Assembly: GCF_014803385.1 (NCBI RefSeq)
Contig: NZ_JACYFC010000001.1
Span: 1-64,000, forward strand
Length of the DNA stretch: 64,000 nt
Direction of reading: 5' to 3'
Origin: Marinomonas colpomeniae
GTDB lineage: Bacteria > Pseudomonadota > Gammaproteobacteria > Pseudomonadales > Marinomonadaceae
The notes under the pieces are model-generated. The model saw only the letters and a list, made by a program, of their open reading frames with translations. It was not told where the DNA came from and searched no databases. This document shows, in pieces, positions 45,722 through 55,023 of the stretch. The first letter of the stretch is position 1; each line of letters opens with the position of its first letter. The position numbers were made by a program, and so were the translations under genes.

Positions 45722-47392
45722 TTATTGAAGCTGAACATTTCCGAGCATTTCTCTGGCGTGCGCTAGGGTTTGCTCAGTTAACTCTAAACCGCCAAGTAGG
45801 CGGGCGATTTCTTGTGTACGGTCTTGGTCTTTTAGTAAGTCTACTTTTGATGACGTAGCTTGGTCTGCGACTTTCTTGCTGACACGAAGATGTTGGTCGC
45901 CTTGGGCTGCAACTTGCGCCAAATGAGTAACGCAAAATACTTGGCCCCGTTGACCAACGGAACGCAGCATGCGGCCAACCACTTCAGCAATACCACCACT
46001 AATACCCACGTCTACTTCATCAAATACCAAGGTTGGAATAATTGATGTGTGAGCGGTAACCACTTGAATGCCTAAGCTGATCCGAGACAGCTCACCACCA
46101 GACGCCACTTTACGTAATGGTTGAGCAGGTTGGCCTGGGTTAGAGGCAATCATGTATTCAATGTCTTCAAAGCCATTTGCAGTAACTTGGTTAAGCGGTT
46201 GGCATTGAATGAAGAAACGCGCATGTGGCATGCCTAGCCCATGAATTTGTTCCTCGACTTTTTGCGCCAAATCATCTTTTGTCGTGATACGTTTTTCCGT
46301 TAGGGTAGTCGCAATGGCGGTTAGTTTTTCGTACGCTTGCTCTTCTTTTTCTTTTAGAGATTCTAAACTTTCTTCACTGCCTTGCAGTCCGGCTAATTCT
46401 TCTTCAACGCTTTCTCTGAGTATCAAGAGTGCGGCCGGTAAGAGTTTGTGTTTACGTGCAGTATCGTATATCTCTGTTAGTCGCTGCTCTACATCGGTCA
46501 AGCGCTCAGGGTTTTGTTCAAGTGTGTCTTGGTAGTGGTGTAAACTGTCTGCCGCTTCTTGTGCTTGGATTAAAGCCGCATTCATCATCTCTAATGCACT
46601 TTCTAGTTCTTTAGTGGCAGGGCGAATTTGGCTAGCACTATTAAGCGCTTGATTCAGTAATGAACAAACATTGCCTTCGTCGCTGTCTATCAAAATGTTA
46701 CTGGCGTCGTAAGCTTTTAGTTGAGAGTCCGCAATATTGGATAAGAATGCTTGTTCGTTCTCTAGTGACTCAATTTCACCTTCTTTTAAATCTAATTGCT
46801 GTAGCTCTTGAGCTTGATAGGATAAAAGCTGAATTTTTGCATTTTGTTCAGAAGAGCGATTTTGTTGTGCTGAAAGCTCTTCTTTTAGGTGCCGCCAAAC
46901 GCTGAATTGCTGACTGACACTCTTACTTAATTCAGTTAATTGACCGTATTCATCTAGTAATTGTCTTTGTGCGTTCTTTTTAAGTAAGGATTGATGTTCG
47001 TGTTGACCATGAATATCAACAAGGTAACTTCCAACTTCTTTTAAATCACTAAGAGTGCAAGGACGACCATTTATGTAGGCTTTTGATCTGCCTTCTTTGC
47101 TAATGACTCGACGTAGGATGCAGTTGTTTTCTTGTTCTAAGTCTCTTTCTTCCAGCCACTCATATACGTGAGGGTATTGGTGTATATCAAAACTAGCACT
47201 GATATCTGCTTTCTTTTCACCATGTCTGACAACGGCAGCATCCGTTCGGTTACCTAAACAAATTGACAAGGCATCTACCATGATAGATTTGCCTGCACCG
47301 GTTTCACCGGAAATCACGGTCATGCCTTTTTTGAACTCTAGTTCTAAAGAGTCAACAATGGCGAAATTGGATATAGCAATGCTAGTCAGCAT
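45722..47392 (-). CDS. recN: DNA repair protein RecN
   Basis: A 556-residue SMC-like ATPase that holds sister chromatids together in double-strand-break repair. Walker A is SGETGAGKSIMVDAL (about 28-42). The middle is coiled coil with the family motif SYLVDIHGQHEHQSLL (about 125-140). The C-terminal half carries the SGGELSRISLG signature and LVFDEVDVGISGG Walker B. It is usually under LexA control, but no clear SOS box is visible upstream. Confidence 0.96.
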   Translation of the reverse strand: MLTSIAISNFAIVDSLELEFKKGMTVISGETGAGKSIMVDALSICLGNRTDAAVVRHGEKKADISASFDIHQYPHVYEWLEERDLEQENNCILRRVISKEGRSKAYINGRPCTLSDLKEVGSYLVDIHGQHEHQSLLKKNAQRQLLDEYGQLTELSKSVSQQFSVWRHLKEELSAQQNRSSEQNAKIQLLSYQAQELQQLDLKEGEIESLENEQAFLSNIADSQLKAYDASNILIDSDEGNVCSLLNQALNSASQIRPATKELESALEMMNAALIQAQEAADSLHHYQDTLEQNPERLTDVEQRLTEIYDTARKHKLLPAALLILRESVEEELAGLQGSEESLESLKEKEEQAYEKLTAIATTLTEKRITTKDDLAQKVEEQIHGLGMPHARFFIQCQPLNQVTANGFEDIEYMIASNPGQPAQPLRKVASGGELSRISLGIQVVTAHTSIIPTLVFDEVDVGISGGIAEVVGRMLRSVGQRGQVFCVTHLAQVAAQGDQHLRVSKKVADQATSSKVDLLKDQDRTQEIARLLGGLELTEQTLAHAREMLGNVQLQ

Positions 47393-47651
47393 AAATGGCT
47401 CCGAAAGAGAGAATATATTTATATGGTTATTTATACAGTAGTTTGAGGTTTTTTGACAAGTCTAGAGTGTATATTTAATTTTTTGCTTGATAGTAGAATT
47501 AGTTGAAAAGAGACTATATTCAATATAATGAGGGAAATACTGAATACCAATTCTATAAGGATAAAAGAAGTAAGCGCGTCATCTTGTAATCAATATTTTC
47601 AAATATGTTACCTATTTTATAATGTTAGACGTTTCTGCTCAGAGGAAAAAT

Positions 47652-48077
47652 ATGAAGTTTTGGTCTAGATTTAAACGTCAATATGCACTGAATTACTTGA
47701 TTTTTCGTAATGGTCTTTGTGTAATTTTTGGACTTAAAAGGACACATCTAAAGAACCCATTCTTATTGAAAATTTCCATCCAAGAAGAAGTAAATGCTTT
47801 ATTGGATGGTCAATTTAAAGATGCAAAACTTAAGAAGATGTCCCCTCAGTGGAAGGATGTTGGTTGGCAGGTTGAAAACGCCGCGAAGCAGAGCGCTTTA
47901 ATAATGCAATGGTGTGATGAAGAGGATTTAGAAGAATATTTCAATCGCGTATTACTTGAAATTGCAAATTTAGCTGAGTTTTATCGAAAAAATGAAAGTG
48001 AGGAAAGTGGATACGCATTAGGGACAGTGAGAGAGATTGAAAATTTTTTCATTGCTATGGCTAAGAAGAATCGATAA
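47652..48077 (+). CDS. Hypothetical protein
   Basis: A 141-residue soluble protein. A basic, aromatic start (MKFWSRFKRQYALNYLIFRN) could bind membrane or nucleic acid. The rest is acidic and helical, with EYFNRVLLEIANLAEFYRKNE and a final EIENFFIAMAKKNR. The ATG at 47652 follows AGAGGAA, which favours it over the GTG/TTG alternatives upstream near 47622. No family recognised. It is a single gene between recN and the next minus-strand gene. Confidence 0.6.
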   Translation: MKFWSRFKRQYALNYLIFRNGLCVIFGLKRTHLKNPFLLKISIQEEVNALLDGQFKDAKLKKMSPQWKDVGWQVENAAKQSALIMQWCDEEDLEEYFNRVLLEIANLAEFYRKNESEESGYALGTVREIENFFIAMAKKNR

Positions 48078-48117
48078 AAATTTGATGTACATCTCTTGAT
48101 GTAAACAGAAGCATTTT

Positions 48118-48648
48118 TTAACTACAACCTTCGAGTAAAAAAATGGCGTCACTGCCTGCATGTATAGCGGTAATGCGATTATCCATATCTGTTTCAAAAC
48201 GAATGCCACGATTTTTGTCTTCATTCCACCATGTTAAATATCGTGCATTTGGACCTAGATATTCATGGGGGTCGTCATTAAGGCCAATAGGGTAAAGCTT
48301 GTGTACGAGCGCTGCACTATCACCAACTCGTAACCCTGTATCCGTAATGATTTCTATAATTTTATGGTTATCAACATCCTCGTAAATAGAGAGGCGCTCA
48401 ATAATGCCATCTAACAGCATAACGGTTAATTCTTTGGGGTGATTGTTTAAGGTGAAGGTTTGGCACTCATTACCGGTATTGTAAGACGTTTCTTTATTAG
48501 TGTGATTAAAAGAGATAGATGATTTCACTTCATTTAATGTCATACCAACTTGAATAACACCATAACCATATGGGCTTAACACGTTATTATCGGCCTTACA
48601 CGCCCAACTTAGAGTGAGTGTTATGGCTATTATGAAGAAGGTTTTCAT
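48118..48648 (-). CDS. Hypothetical exported protein
   Basis: A 176-residue protein with a signal peptide (MKTFFIIAITLTLSWACKA, cleavage near 19; the cysteine makes a lipoprotein possible but the lipobox is poor). The mature part begins LSPYGYGVIQVGMTLNEVKS, a GMTxxEV phrase also seen in BamE-like and other small periplasmic folds, and ends with FLLEGC. Three further cysteines may form disulfides. The start is ATG 48648; a TTG two codons earlier is possible. Function unknown. Confidence 0.65.
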   Translation of the reverse strand: MKTFFIIAITLTLSWACKADNNVLSPYGYGVIQVGMTLNEVKSSISFNHTNKETSYNTGNECQTFTLNNHPKELTVMLLDGIIERLSIYEDVDNHKIIEIITDTGLRVGDSAALVHKLYPIGLNDDPHEYLGPNARYLTWWNEDKNRGIRFETDMDNRITAIHAGSDAIFLLEGCS

Positions 48649-48789
48649 GCTCAATTTGTCCCTCTTGATGCTACTGATTAGTGTTGACGATATGTTTTGA
48701 CAGTTGGATTTTAGTATAGCAATTTTTAGGTATTAGAAAGATATACGAAGAATAACCTTAATCAAAAGGACATATTTCTTTTCATATAA

Positions 48790-49023
48790 TTATTCTAGCC
48801 ATTCTTTTACTTGTGATGTTTGAGGTATTGAACCTGTATGAACGAGTGTTTCATCAATCACGACGGCAGGTGTGCTCATTACGCCATAAGACATAATGGC
48901 CTCTGGACTGGCTTCTTTGTAGACAGAAACAGAGACGCCTTGCTCATTTGCTATCTTTTCAATTAATTCAGCTGTTTTAATACATTTCGCACAACCGCTA
49001 CCAAGTACCTTGATGATTTTCAT
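48790..49023 (-). CDS. Thioredoxin-like small redox protein
   Basis: A 77-residue minimal thioredoxin fold of the archaeal MTH895/redox-active-disulfide type. The active site is GCAKC (C11, C14), followed by YGVMSTPAVVID with the cis-proline. It starts 11 bases after the ArsP-like permease stop on the same strand. This pairing is common and suggests that it handles a thiol-binding metalloid or reduces the permease; that is inference. Confidence 0.88.
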   Translation of the reverse strand: MKIIKVLGSGCAKCIKTAELIEKIANEQGVSVSVYKEASPEAIMSYGVMSTPAVVIDETLVHTGSIPQTSQVKEWLE

Positions 49024-49034
49024 GTATTTATCCT

Positions 49035-50033
49035 TTATAGAAATGGAGTGAAGAAGTTAAATAACCAACCGATTAATGTAAAAGCAATCAAAAGTAATGC
49101 AAATAATATAGCGAGTAATTTCCACTGCATTACTTGCTTAAGTAAAATGAATTCAGGGAAACTGGCTGCAACCGTACTCATGCAGAACGCTAATGTTGTA
49201 CCAACAGGTAAGCCATTAACAATGAGGCTTTCCATAACCGGAATAACACCGGTTGCATTAGAGTAAAGTGGTATCCCAAGTAATACTGCAGCAGGTACAG
49301 ACCACCATTGACCATCACCTAAATGTTCCTGAATCCATCCATCCGGAACAAAACCATGTAGAGCAGCGCCTAAACCAACACCTATAATTACCCACTTCCA
49401 AACGCGACCAAAAATTTCAAACGATTCCGTTTTTGCAAACTGATGGCGTTCTTTCAATGACAACTTTTTGGCTTCAGAGGTTGTATCGGTTAATTCTTGT
49501 GAGTTTTTTTGCCCTTTGGCTAATGCTTTCGCTGCAAAAGATTGTAGCCATCTTTCTGCTTTAATCGTGTCTAGGAATAAGCCACCTAAAATACCAACAG
49601 CCATACCTATAAGAATATAGAGTGCTGTGAATTTCCATCCTAATAACCCTATCAATAATAGTATCGCTACTTCGTTAATTAGTGGCGAAGTGATGAGAAA
49701 TGACATGGTAATCCCGAGTGGGATGCCGGCAGAAGTGAATCCTAAAAAAATAGGAATGCTTGAACAGGAGCAAAATGGTGTGATAGCTCCAAAACTTGAT
49801 CCCATGAAGTAGCCTATTCCACGATGCTTTCTCGCTAAGTAATCACGCACGGTTTCTACATTGAGTGAGGCTCTCATCAGGGCTATCACGTAAATCATAA
49901 AAATGAGTAAAGCGAAAATTTTGCTCACATCTTCAACAAAGAAGTGTATGGCATCACCTAGCTTTGTATCGGGCGATAACCCTAGAATGTTATAGGTTAA
50001 CCAACTGGCAAAATCAGTAAAAATGCCTAGCAT
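49035..50033 (-). CDS. Permease of the ArsP/DUF318 family
   Basis: A 332-residue membrane protein with eight predicted helices. The family hallmark AITPFCSCSSIPIFLGF carries the cysteines C88 and C90; a second half-repeat has IPLYSNATGVIPVMESL. Members export trivalent organoarsenicals (ArsP) or are linked to metals and thioredoxins. No arsenic regulator or reductase is nearby, so the substrate is open. It leads the two-gene operon with the thioredoxin-like gene. Confidence 0.85.
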   Translation of the reverse strand: MLGIFTDFASWLTYNILGLSPDTKLGDAIHFFVEDVSKIFALLIFMIYVIALMRASLNVETVRDYLARKHRGIGYFMGSSFGAITPFCSCSSIPIFLGFTSAGIPLGITMSFLITSPLINEVAILLLIGLLGWKFTALYILIGMAVGILGGLFLDTIKAERWLQSFAAKALAKGQKNSQELTDTTSEAKKLSLKERHQFAKTESFEIFGRVWKWVIIGVGLGAALHGFVPDGWIQEHLGDGQWWSVPAAVLLGIPLYSNATGVIPVMESLIVNGLPVGTTLAFCMSTVAASFPEFILLKQVMQWKLLAILFALLLIAFTLIGWLFNFFTPFL

Positions 50034-50473
50034 GATTTTGGTTCCCTTAATGAGAAGTAGCGTTTTAATATGTCATTAAACAGATTTATTTTCATTGATC
50101 TATGTGACCTTTTTTTAAATAAAATTATTTAATTTAAGCCTAGTCTATAGCGGCTTCTCTGGTGGGGAAAGGCGTGGTCATAAGATGCTAGAAAATATTG
50201 ATCTATTCATTTTTTAGTGTTTTTTTCGAATATGAGTCAATGGGTAGGATTCTGGCGAAAGAGGTGTTTCATCTTATATTGGTTATTCTTGATTAACTAA
50301 AACGAAATTTAAGATCAAGTAAATGTGGTATAATTTAAAACTTAGTTATTGATATTGTTAGATTTTTTTGAAAAGGAAGTGGTTTTTTTAAACCAGATGT
50401 ATGGTTTTCTTGTTGAAATTAGGGAGTTGTTTTCAATGAGTATATATTTTTTATTAATTAAGAGTAGGTAAAT
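50034..50473. other. AT-rich intergenic region, 440 bases
   Basis: This divergent gap separates the permease and the 50474 gene. It contains a possible 11-codon frame (50436-50471, MSIYFLLIKSR) with AGGGAG nine bases before it, ending just before the next ATG, which could act as a leader. The evidence is weak. Apart from long A/T runs I see no recognisable site. Confidence 0.35.
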
Positions 50474-51487
50474 ATGGCTTCATTTTTAGATAGTGTTCAA
50501 ATCGGATTTGATATGGCGACTAGCCTGACGATTGTCGGTGCTGCAGTAACTTGGTTTATCAGGCAAAAAAAGCAAGCAGCAATAGATAAAGAACGGGGTA
50601 TAAGTCAGCAGGTTAAATCAACAGGTTTGCAAAAAGTGCAGACTGTTTTGCTTGAGACTGAAAATAGCTTTTCTTCGTTAGTGACTAATACTCAAAAATT
50701 CGAAAAAATGATTGATAATAGATTTCAGAAGCATGCTGAAAAGCCATATAGAAAATTGAATTTAGCACTCACTAATGACGAAGGATTTTTCGATAAATCT
50801 GTTGATTTATTAGAGGGCATTAGAAAAGAGCTCGGTGGTTTCTATGAAATGATTCAGGTAAGACGATATAGCTTGATACCGTTATTAGACTCTATTAATG
50901 ATGGTGAAAACTATGTTTCTATATTTCAGAAAAATATAGACGATGTAGGCGAGGCTCATAATAACGTTGGATCTAGTAACCTCTCTTTGCTAAAAGAGTT
51001 GAAAGGGCTTATTGATATGATTAATGAAAAATATGACTTTAAGCCAGATTCCATTGACGATGAGCAACTAAAGTCTCTATATAGTTCAGCTATCGATGAC
51101 TCTGATATTTTGGATAAGATTAAGTCGATTTTATTTGATGAAGATTATTTTGAATGGTTATCAAGCTTTGTTAGTGAAGGAAGTGAGACTGCGTATCTTG
51201 AGAAAGTTATTCGATCAAATGAAATAGAAGATCGTGAACTGTTCCACAATGTATTAACAAACTTTATCGTTGCTCTTTTTAAAAGAAATATTGAGTTGAT
51301 TTCGACTGTTTTAGTTTCTGCTAGCTACAATGTTATGAATGCAAGAATTGAGTGTAAGGATATATTGATATCTTTAAGTGCAATGTCTCATAAGTTAGTA
51401 GTGAACAATGATGTTGAACCTTTGATTGCCGTCATTGAAAAATATAATTCAAATGAGTATTTTTCTAGAGATAGATCTATTCGATAA
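50474..51487 (+). CDS. Unknown protein with N-terminal membrane helix
   Basis: A 337-residue protein, AT-rich in composition. One membrane helix near the start (about 15-30, SLTIVGAAVTWFI) is followed by a basic segment and about 290 residues of helical, acidic sequence with coiled-coil tendency. There is no known domain or enzymatic motif. The ATG follows GAGTAGG at six bases. It stands alone with its own terminator, in the variable stretch between recN and grpE. Confidence 0.55.
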   Translation: MASFLDSVQIGFDMATSLTIVGAAVTWFIRQKKQAAIDKERGISQQVKSTGLQKVQTVLLETENSFSSLVTNTQKFEKMIDNRFQKHAEKPYRKLNLALTNDEGFFDKSVDLLEGIRKELGGFYEMIQVRRYSLIPLLDSINDGENYVSIFQKNIDDVGEAHNNVGSSNLSLLKELKGLIDMINEKYDFKPDSIDDEQLKSLYSSAIDDSDILDKIKSILFDEDYFEWLSSFVSEGSETAYLEKVIRSNEIEDRELFHNVLTNFIVALFKRNIELISTVLVSASYNVMNARIECKDILISLSAMSHKLVVNNDVEPLIAVIEKYNSNEYFSRDRSIR

Positions 51488-51523
51488 AAATGACTAAAAA
51501 CTAATTTTTAGTCATTTTTTAGA
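51487..51523 (+). terminator. Terminator of the 50474 gene
   Basis: AATGACTAAAAA pairs with TTTTTAGTCATT around CTAA and is followed by T6. Confidence 0.85.
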
Positions 51524-51529
51524 ATGATA

Positions 51530-51559
51530 AAAAAAGCAGACTTAACAGTCTGCTTTTTT
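51530..51559. terminator. Terminator of purU, bidirectional
   Basis: A perfect 8-bp stem AGCAGACT/AGTCTGCT has loop TAAC, with A- and T-tracts on either side. It closes purU on the minus strand and backs up the terminator just before it. Confidence 0.88.
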
Positions 51560-51603
51560 GTTTATTGCTGAACTTTTCTTGTCCTAGCGTGCGGACTATA
51601 AGG

Positions 51604-52488
51604 TTAACCCATACGTTGGGCGGAATAGCTACCAGGTGACGCTGGGAATACGACGGTTTTTGCACCATTCTGAAAAACACGACGACGCACGTGTGCATGA
51701 ACTGCTCGAGCCAGAACGGAGGATTCAACTTCACGCCCCATACTTACGTAATCTTCAATAGATTGAGCATGCGTCACACGTATTGTTTCTTGTTCAATAA
51801 TTGGGCCTTCATCAAGATCCGCTGTTACATAATGGGATGTTGCGCCAATTAACTTCACGCCTTTCTCAAACGCTTGTTTGTAAGGGTTTGCGCCTTTGAA
51901 AGAGGGTAGGAAAGAGTGGTGAATATTAATGATACGACCAGACATTTTTTGACACAAAGTGTCAGACAAAATTTGCATGTAACGAGCGAGTACAACAAGC
52001 TCTGCGCCGCTTTCCTCTACCAAATTAAGTAATTGGGCTTCTGCTTGTATTTTATTGTCTTTAGTCACATTAATGTGATGAAACGGTATGTCATTGTTCA
52101 CAACAAGCTTTTGATAATCCAAGTGATTAGACACCACGGCGACGATCTCGATTGGTAATGTACCGATGCGACTACGATATAGTAAATCGTTTAGACAGTG
52201 CCCGTAGCGTGACACCATGATCAGAACTTTCATTTTTTCTTCTTCGCCGCGGAAATCCCATTCCATACCGAAGTCATCAGCAATTTTACGAAAATCACTT
52301 TCAATTTCTTCTCGTCCAACACCTGTTTCGCTAATTAGGCTAATACGAGTGAAGAAGCGATCGGTGTTTGTATCATCGAACTGAGCACTGTCTGTAATAG
52401 TGCAGCCTTTCTCAGCTAAAAAACCAGAAACGGCGGCAACAATTCCGCGTCGAGAAGGGCAGGTAATGGTCAAACAAAATTTAGACAT
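51604..52488 (-). CDS. purU: Formyltetrahydrofolate deformylase
   Basis: PurU hydrolyses 10-formyl-tetrahydrofolate to formate and tetrahydrofolate, balancing one-carbon and glycine metabolism. The 294-residue enzyme has an N-terminal ACT domain (about 1-80, LTITCPSRRGIVAAVSGFLAE) and a formyltransferase-fold domain. The catalytic residues are N188 and H190 (IINIHHSFLPSF) and D226 (ADLDEGPI). Alone of the catabolic cluster it is a widespread gene. It lies about 190 bases behind the aminotransferase on the same strand and may or may not share its transcript. Confidence 0.95.
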   Translation of the reverse strand: MSKFCLTITCPSRRGIVAAVSGFLAEKGCTITDSAQFDDTNTDRFFTRISLISETGVGREEIESDFRKIADDFGMEWDFRGEEEKMKVLIMVSRYGHCLNDLLYRSRIGTLPIEIVAVVSNHLDYQKLVVNNDIPFHHINVTKDNKIQAEAQLLNLVEESGAELVVLARYMQILSDTLCQKMSGRIINIHHSFLPSFKGANPYKQAFEKGVKLIGATSHYVTADLDEGPIIEQETIRVTHAQSIEDYVSMGREVESSVLARAVHAHVRRRVFQNGAKTVVFPASPGSYSAQRMG

Positions 52489-52677
52489 TTAAATGTTTCC
52501 AAAAAATCAGATTGGATAGTAGTGTTGAAGCGAATACCACGGTATCTTTTGTATAAGTATGAGCAATAGATACGGTGTAATTGCATTCCAACATCAATTG
52601 TATCATTGGTTGTCTGATAATGTTTGAGCTACCAACGACAGACACTCCCTTGTCTTTCAAGTCCTCGATCAGAATTT

Positions 52678-54003
52678 TTATTTAGGTAATGTAGCTTCAA
52701 GAGCACGGCTTAACATTTCGACCATTTCAGTTAGTTGCTCTTCTGTTGCAATAAACGGAGGCGCTAAGAGTATGTGATCACCATGCTTTCCATCACGAGT
52801 TCCACTACCCGGGTAACAAATTAAGCCTTCAGCCAATACTGCTTTTTTGAATTTAGCAGAAATGGCCAGACCTGGTGAGAATGGCGTTTTGGTTTTCTTA
52901 TCCGCAACTATTTCGATACCACGGAATAAGCCACGGCCGCGAAGATCACCAATGTTTGGGTGATCACCAAATTTAGCTTCTAAGGCATTTGCTAGAAATT
53001 TACCACGAAGCTTTACTTGGTTAATAAGGTTGTTATCAAGCATTTCTCTAACAACGGCGACACCTGCTGCTGCAGCAATTGGGTGGCCTAAGTAGGTGTG
53101 ACCATGTTGAAAGAATCCGGAACCATTTTTTATTGTGTCGTAAATGTGGCTGGTACATAGCATGGCGCCAATTGGTTGGTAACCTGCGCCTAGGCCTTTT
53201 GCGATACACACTATGTCGGCTTTTATGTCTTCTGCTTCATGGGCAAATAAATGCCCAGTGCGACCCATACCACACATTACCTCATCAAGAATAAGTAAAA
53301 TTCCGTGTTGATCGCAAATTTCACGAACACGTTTGAAGTAACCCGGTACTGCAGGGACCGCGCCTAGAGTAGCGCCTACAACAGGCTCTGCCATAAAAGC
53401 AATTACCGATTCCGGCCCAAGGCGTTGGATTTCAGTTTCTAGATCATTTGCGACTCGTTGTCCGTATGCTTCAAGGCTTTCATCGTTTGGGCGTTCTGCG
53501 TATTCGTAGCAAGGTGCGATGTGGCTCATCTCAACAAGCATCGGTGCGAACTTTTCACGACGCAATGCATTGCCGCCAGCAGACAATGCACCTAATGTGT
53601 TGCCATGATAACTTTGGCGACGAGCAATGATATGACGGCGTTCTGGTTGGCCTAATTCGACAAAATATTGACGAGCCAGTTTTATTGCAGATTCAACCGC
53701 TTCAGACCCACCTGATACAAGGTAAACACGATCAAGATCACCCGGTGCATTCTCAATTAATAGATCCGCAAGTGCTTCTGCGGGCTCGGTTGTGAAAAAA
53801 CCTGTATGAGCAAAAGCAAGTTTACCTGCTTGATCTTGGATGGCTTTAATTACGCGAGCATTTGAATGGCCAAGGCAAGAAACAGCAGCACCACCGGAAC
53901 CATCAAAATAGCGTTTGCCATCTTTATCTATTAAATAACAACCATCGCCAGCAACCGTAGTTGGAAGTGTTACGTGACAGTGTCGTGGAAAAACGTGACT
54001 CAT
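52678..54003 (-). CDS. Class III pyridoxal-phosphate aminotransferase
   Basis: A 441-residue omega-aminotransferase-like enzyme. The PLP lysine is K269 in CIAKGLGAGYQPIGAM. Other family marks are VSGGSEAVESAIKLARQY (about 97-114), RRQSYHGNTLGA, and ILDEVMCGMGRTG with the aspartate that binds the ring nitrogen. Class III members act on omega-amino acids, diamines or amino alcohols; the substrate is not readable from sequence. It lies 19 bases behind the BKACE gene on the same strand, so the two likely work in one pathway. Confidence 0.9.
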   Translation of the reverse strand: MSHVFPRHCHVTLPTTVAGDGCYLIDKDGKRYFDGSGGAAVSCLGHSNARVIKAIQDQAGKLAFAHTGFFTTEPAEALADLLIENAPGDLDRVYLVSGGSEAVESAIKLARQYFVELGQPERRHIIARRQSYHGNTLGALSAGGNALRREKFAPMLVEMSHIAPCYEYAERPNDESLEAYGQRVANDLETEIQRLGPESVIAFMAEPVVGATLGAVPAVPGYFKRVREICDQHGILLILDEVMCGMGRTGHLFAHEAEDIKADIVCIAKGLGAGYQPIGAMLCTSHIYDTIKNGSGFFQHGHTYLGHPIAAAAGVAVVREMLDNNLINQVKLRGKFLANALEAKFGDHPNIGDLRGRGLFRGIEIVADKKTKTPFSPGLAISAKFKKAVLAEGLICYPGSGTRDGKHGDHILLAPPFIATEEQLTEMVEMLSRALEATLPK

Positions 54004-54022
54004 ACAAAAGACCTCTAAGCGG

Positions 54023-54784
54023 TTAGGCTTGTTTAAGTTGTTCTATCGTTCTAATTAAAGCAGTGATTGATGCTGCGTTATCTGCGTGTTGTATTCCGTC
54101 GGATGTAACCAGGCTGTTTTCAAAACCTACTCGAACGGAACCACCTTGAACTGCTGCGTTTGCTAAGCAGGCATGTTCTTGTGGACCGAAGGAACAAACC
54201 ATCCAGTCGGTAATATCAGGCAATGCTTTTCGAAACGGAATAAGGTCATCAGGGGTGGATACTTGGCCTTCAGTGTAACGCCCAAGAACAAATAAAACGC
54301 TGTTTTGTGTGGCTTTTACAATACCTTGCTTTTGCCATTCAAGAAGTAGCTCAATATCGTCTGTGTTGTAAAGAATGTGCTGAACTTTTGTATTGTTCTC
54401 CGCGCAAATGTCGTAAACCTTTGGTGCAAGGATTAAGTCTCGTGCCATTTCACGTACAGAAATAGAAGCCCATTTAGGTTGCAGTTCTTGTAAGCATTTG
54501 AATTGATGTGGAACATCAAAAATACCTGCGGCTTCTGTCGTTATTTGTACTTGCAGATTAGGCAGTTGTATTGCTAATTCGCTGGTGGCCTCTCGGTAAA
54601 GTCCCACATCTAATGAGTGATCACCTTTGGCGTCTCGTACATGAAGATGTAAACCGTCGGCACCTGCCGCATAGCAGCTAGCGGCTGTGATGATGAGTTC
54701 TGGAACGGTTACTGGTAAAGCTGAATGATCTCCTTTACCACGTCTTGCGCCGTTAGGTGCCACCATAATAAATGGACGAGTCAT
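54023..54784 (-). CDS. Beta-keto acid cleavage enzyme (BKACE, DUF849)
   Basis: A 253-residue TIM-barrel zinc enzyme; the family condenses a beta-keto acid with acetyl-CoA and splits it into acetoacetate and a new CoA ester. The zinc histidines are H46 and H48 (GLHLHVRD). APNGAR near the start and VRVGFENS near the end follow the family pattern. It is somewhat shorter than many members (270-310). Substrate is unknown; the adjacent aminotransferase could supply a keto acid. It is divergent from the first RpiR gene. Confidence 0.88.
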   Translation of the reverse strand: MTRPFIMVAPNGARRGKGDHSALPVTVPELIITAASCYAAGADGLHLHVRDAKGDHSLDVGLYREATSELAIQLPNLQVQITTEAAGIFDVPHQFKCLQELQPKWASISVREMARDLILAPKVYDICAENNTKVQHILYNTDDIELLLEWQKQGIVKATQNSVLFVLGRYTEGQVSTPDDLIPFRKALPDITDWMVCSFGPQEHACLANAAVQGGSVRVGFENSLVTSDGIQHADNAASITALIRTIEQLKQA

Positions 54785-54968
54785 AATGTTAGACCTTCAT
54801 ATGTGAGCTGGTTGAATCGCATAAAGCCCCAATCGTTATAGTAACGCTATAAAACGTTTGAGCAATGTCATTATGACCCAGAGTAATGTATCTCAATCGG
54901 TCAAAATCATGTTGGCGATGTTGGTATTAATTAAGAGTATTAATTTTGCATTAATTACATTCTTAGTC

Positions 54969-55010
54969 AATAATCCATATAAATAACATTTGTTATTTAT
55001 ATGGATTATT
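54969..55010. promoter_or_regulatory. Perfect 20-bp inverted repeat, likely operator
   Basis: Arms 54969-54988 and 54991-55010 are exactly complementary around two bases; each arm begins or ends with AATAATCC / GGATTATT. The repeat ends 13 bases before the first RpiR start codon. A symmetric site of this size fits a dimeric regulator such as RpiR itself, controlling its own gene and the divergent BKACE gene. A smaller palindrome TTATAG-N5-CTATAA lies near 54835-54855. Confidence 0.6.
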
Positions 55011-55023
55011 AGGGAACCGTATT

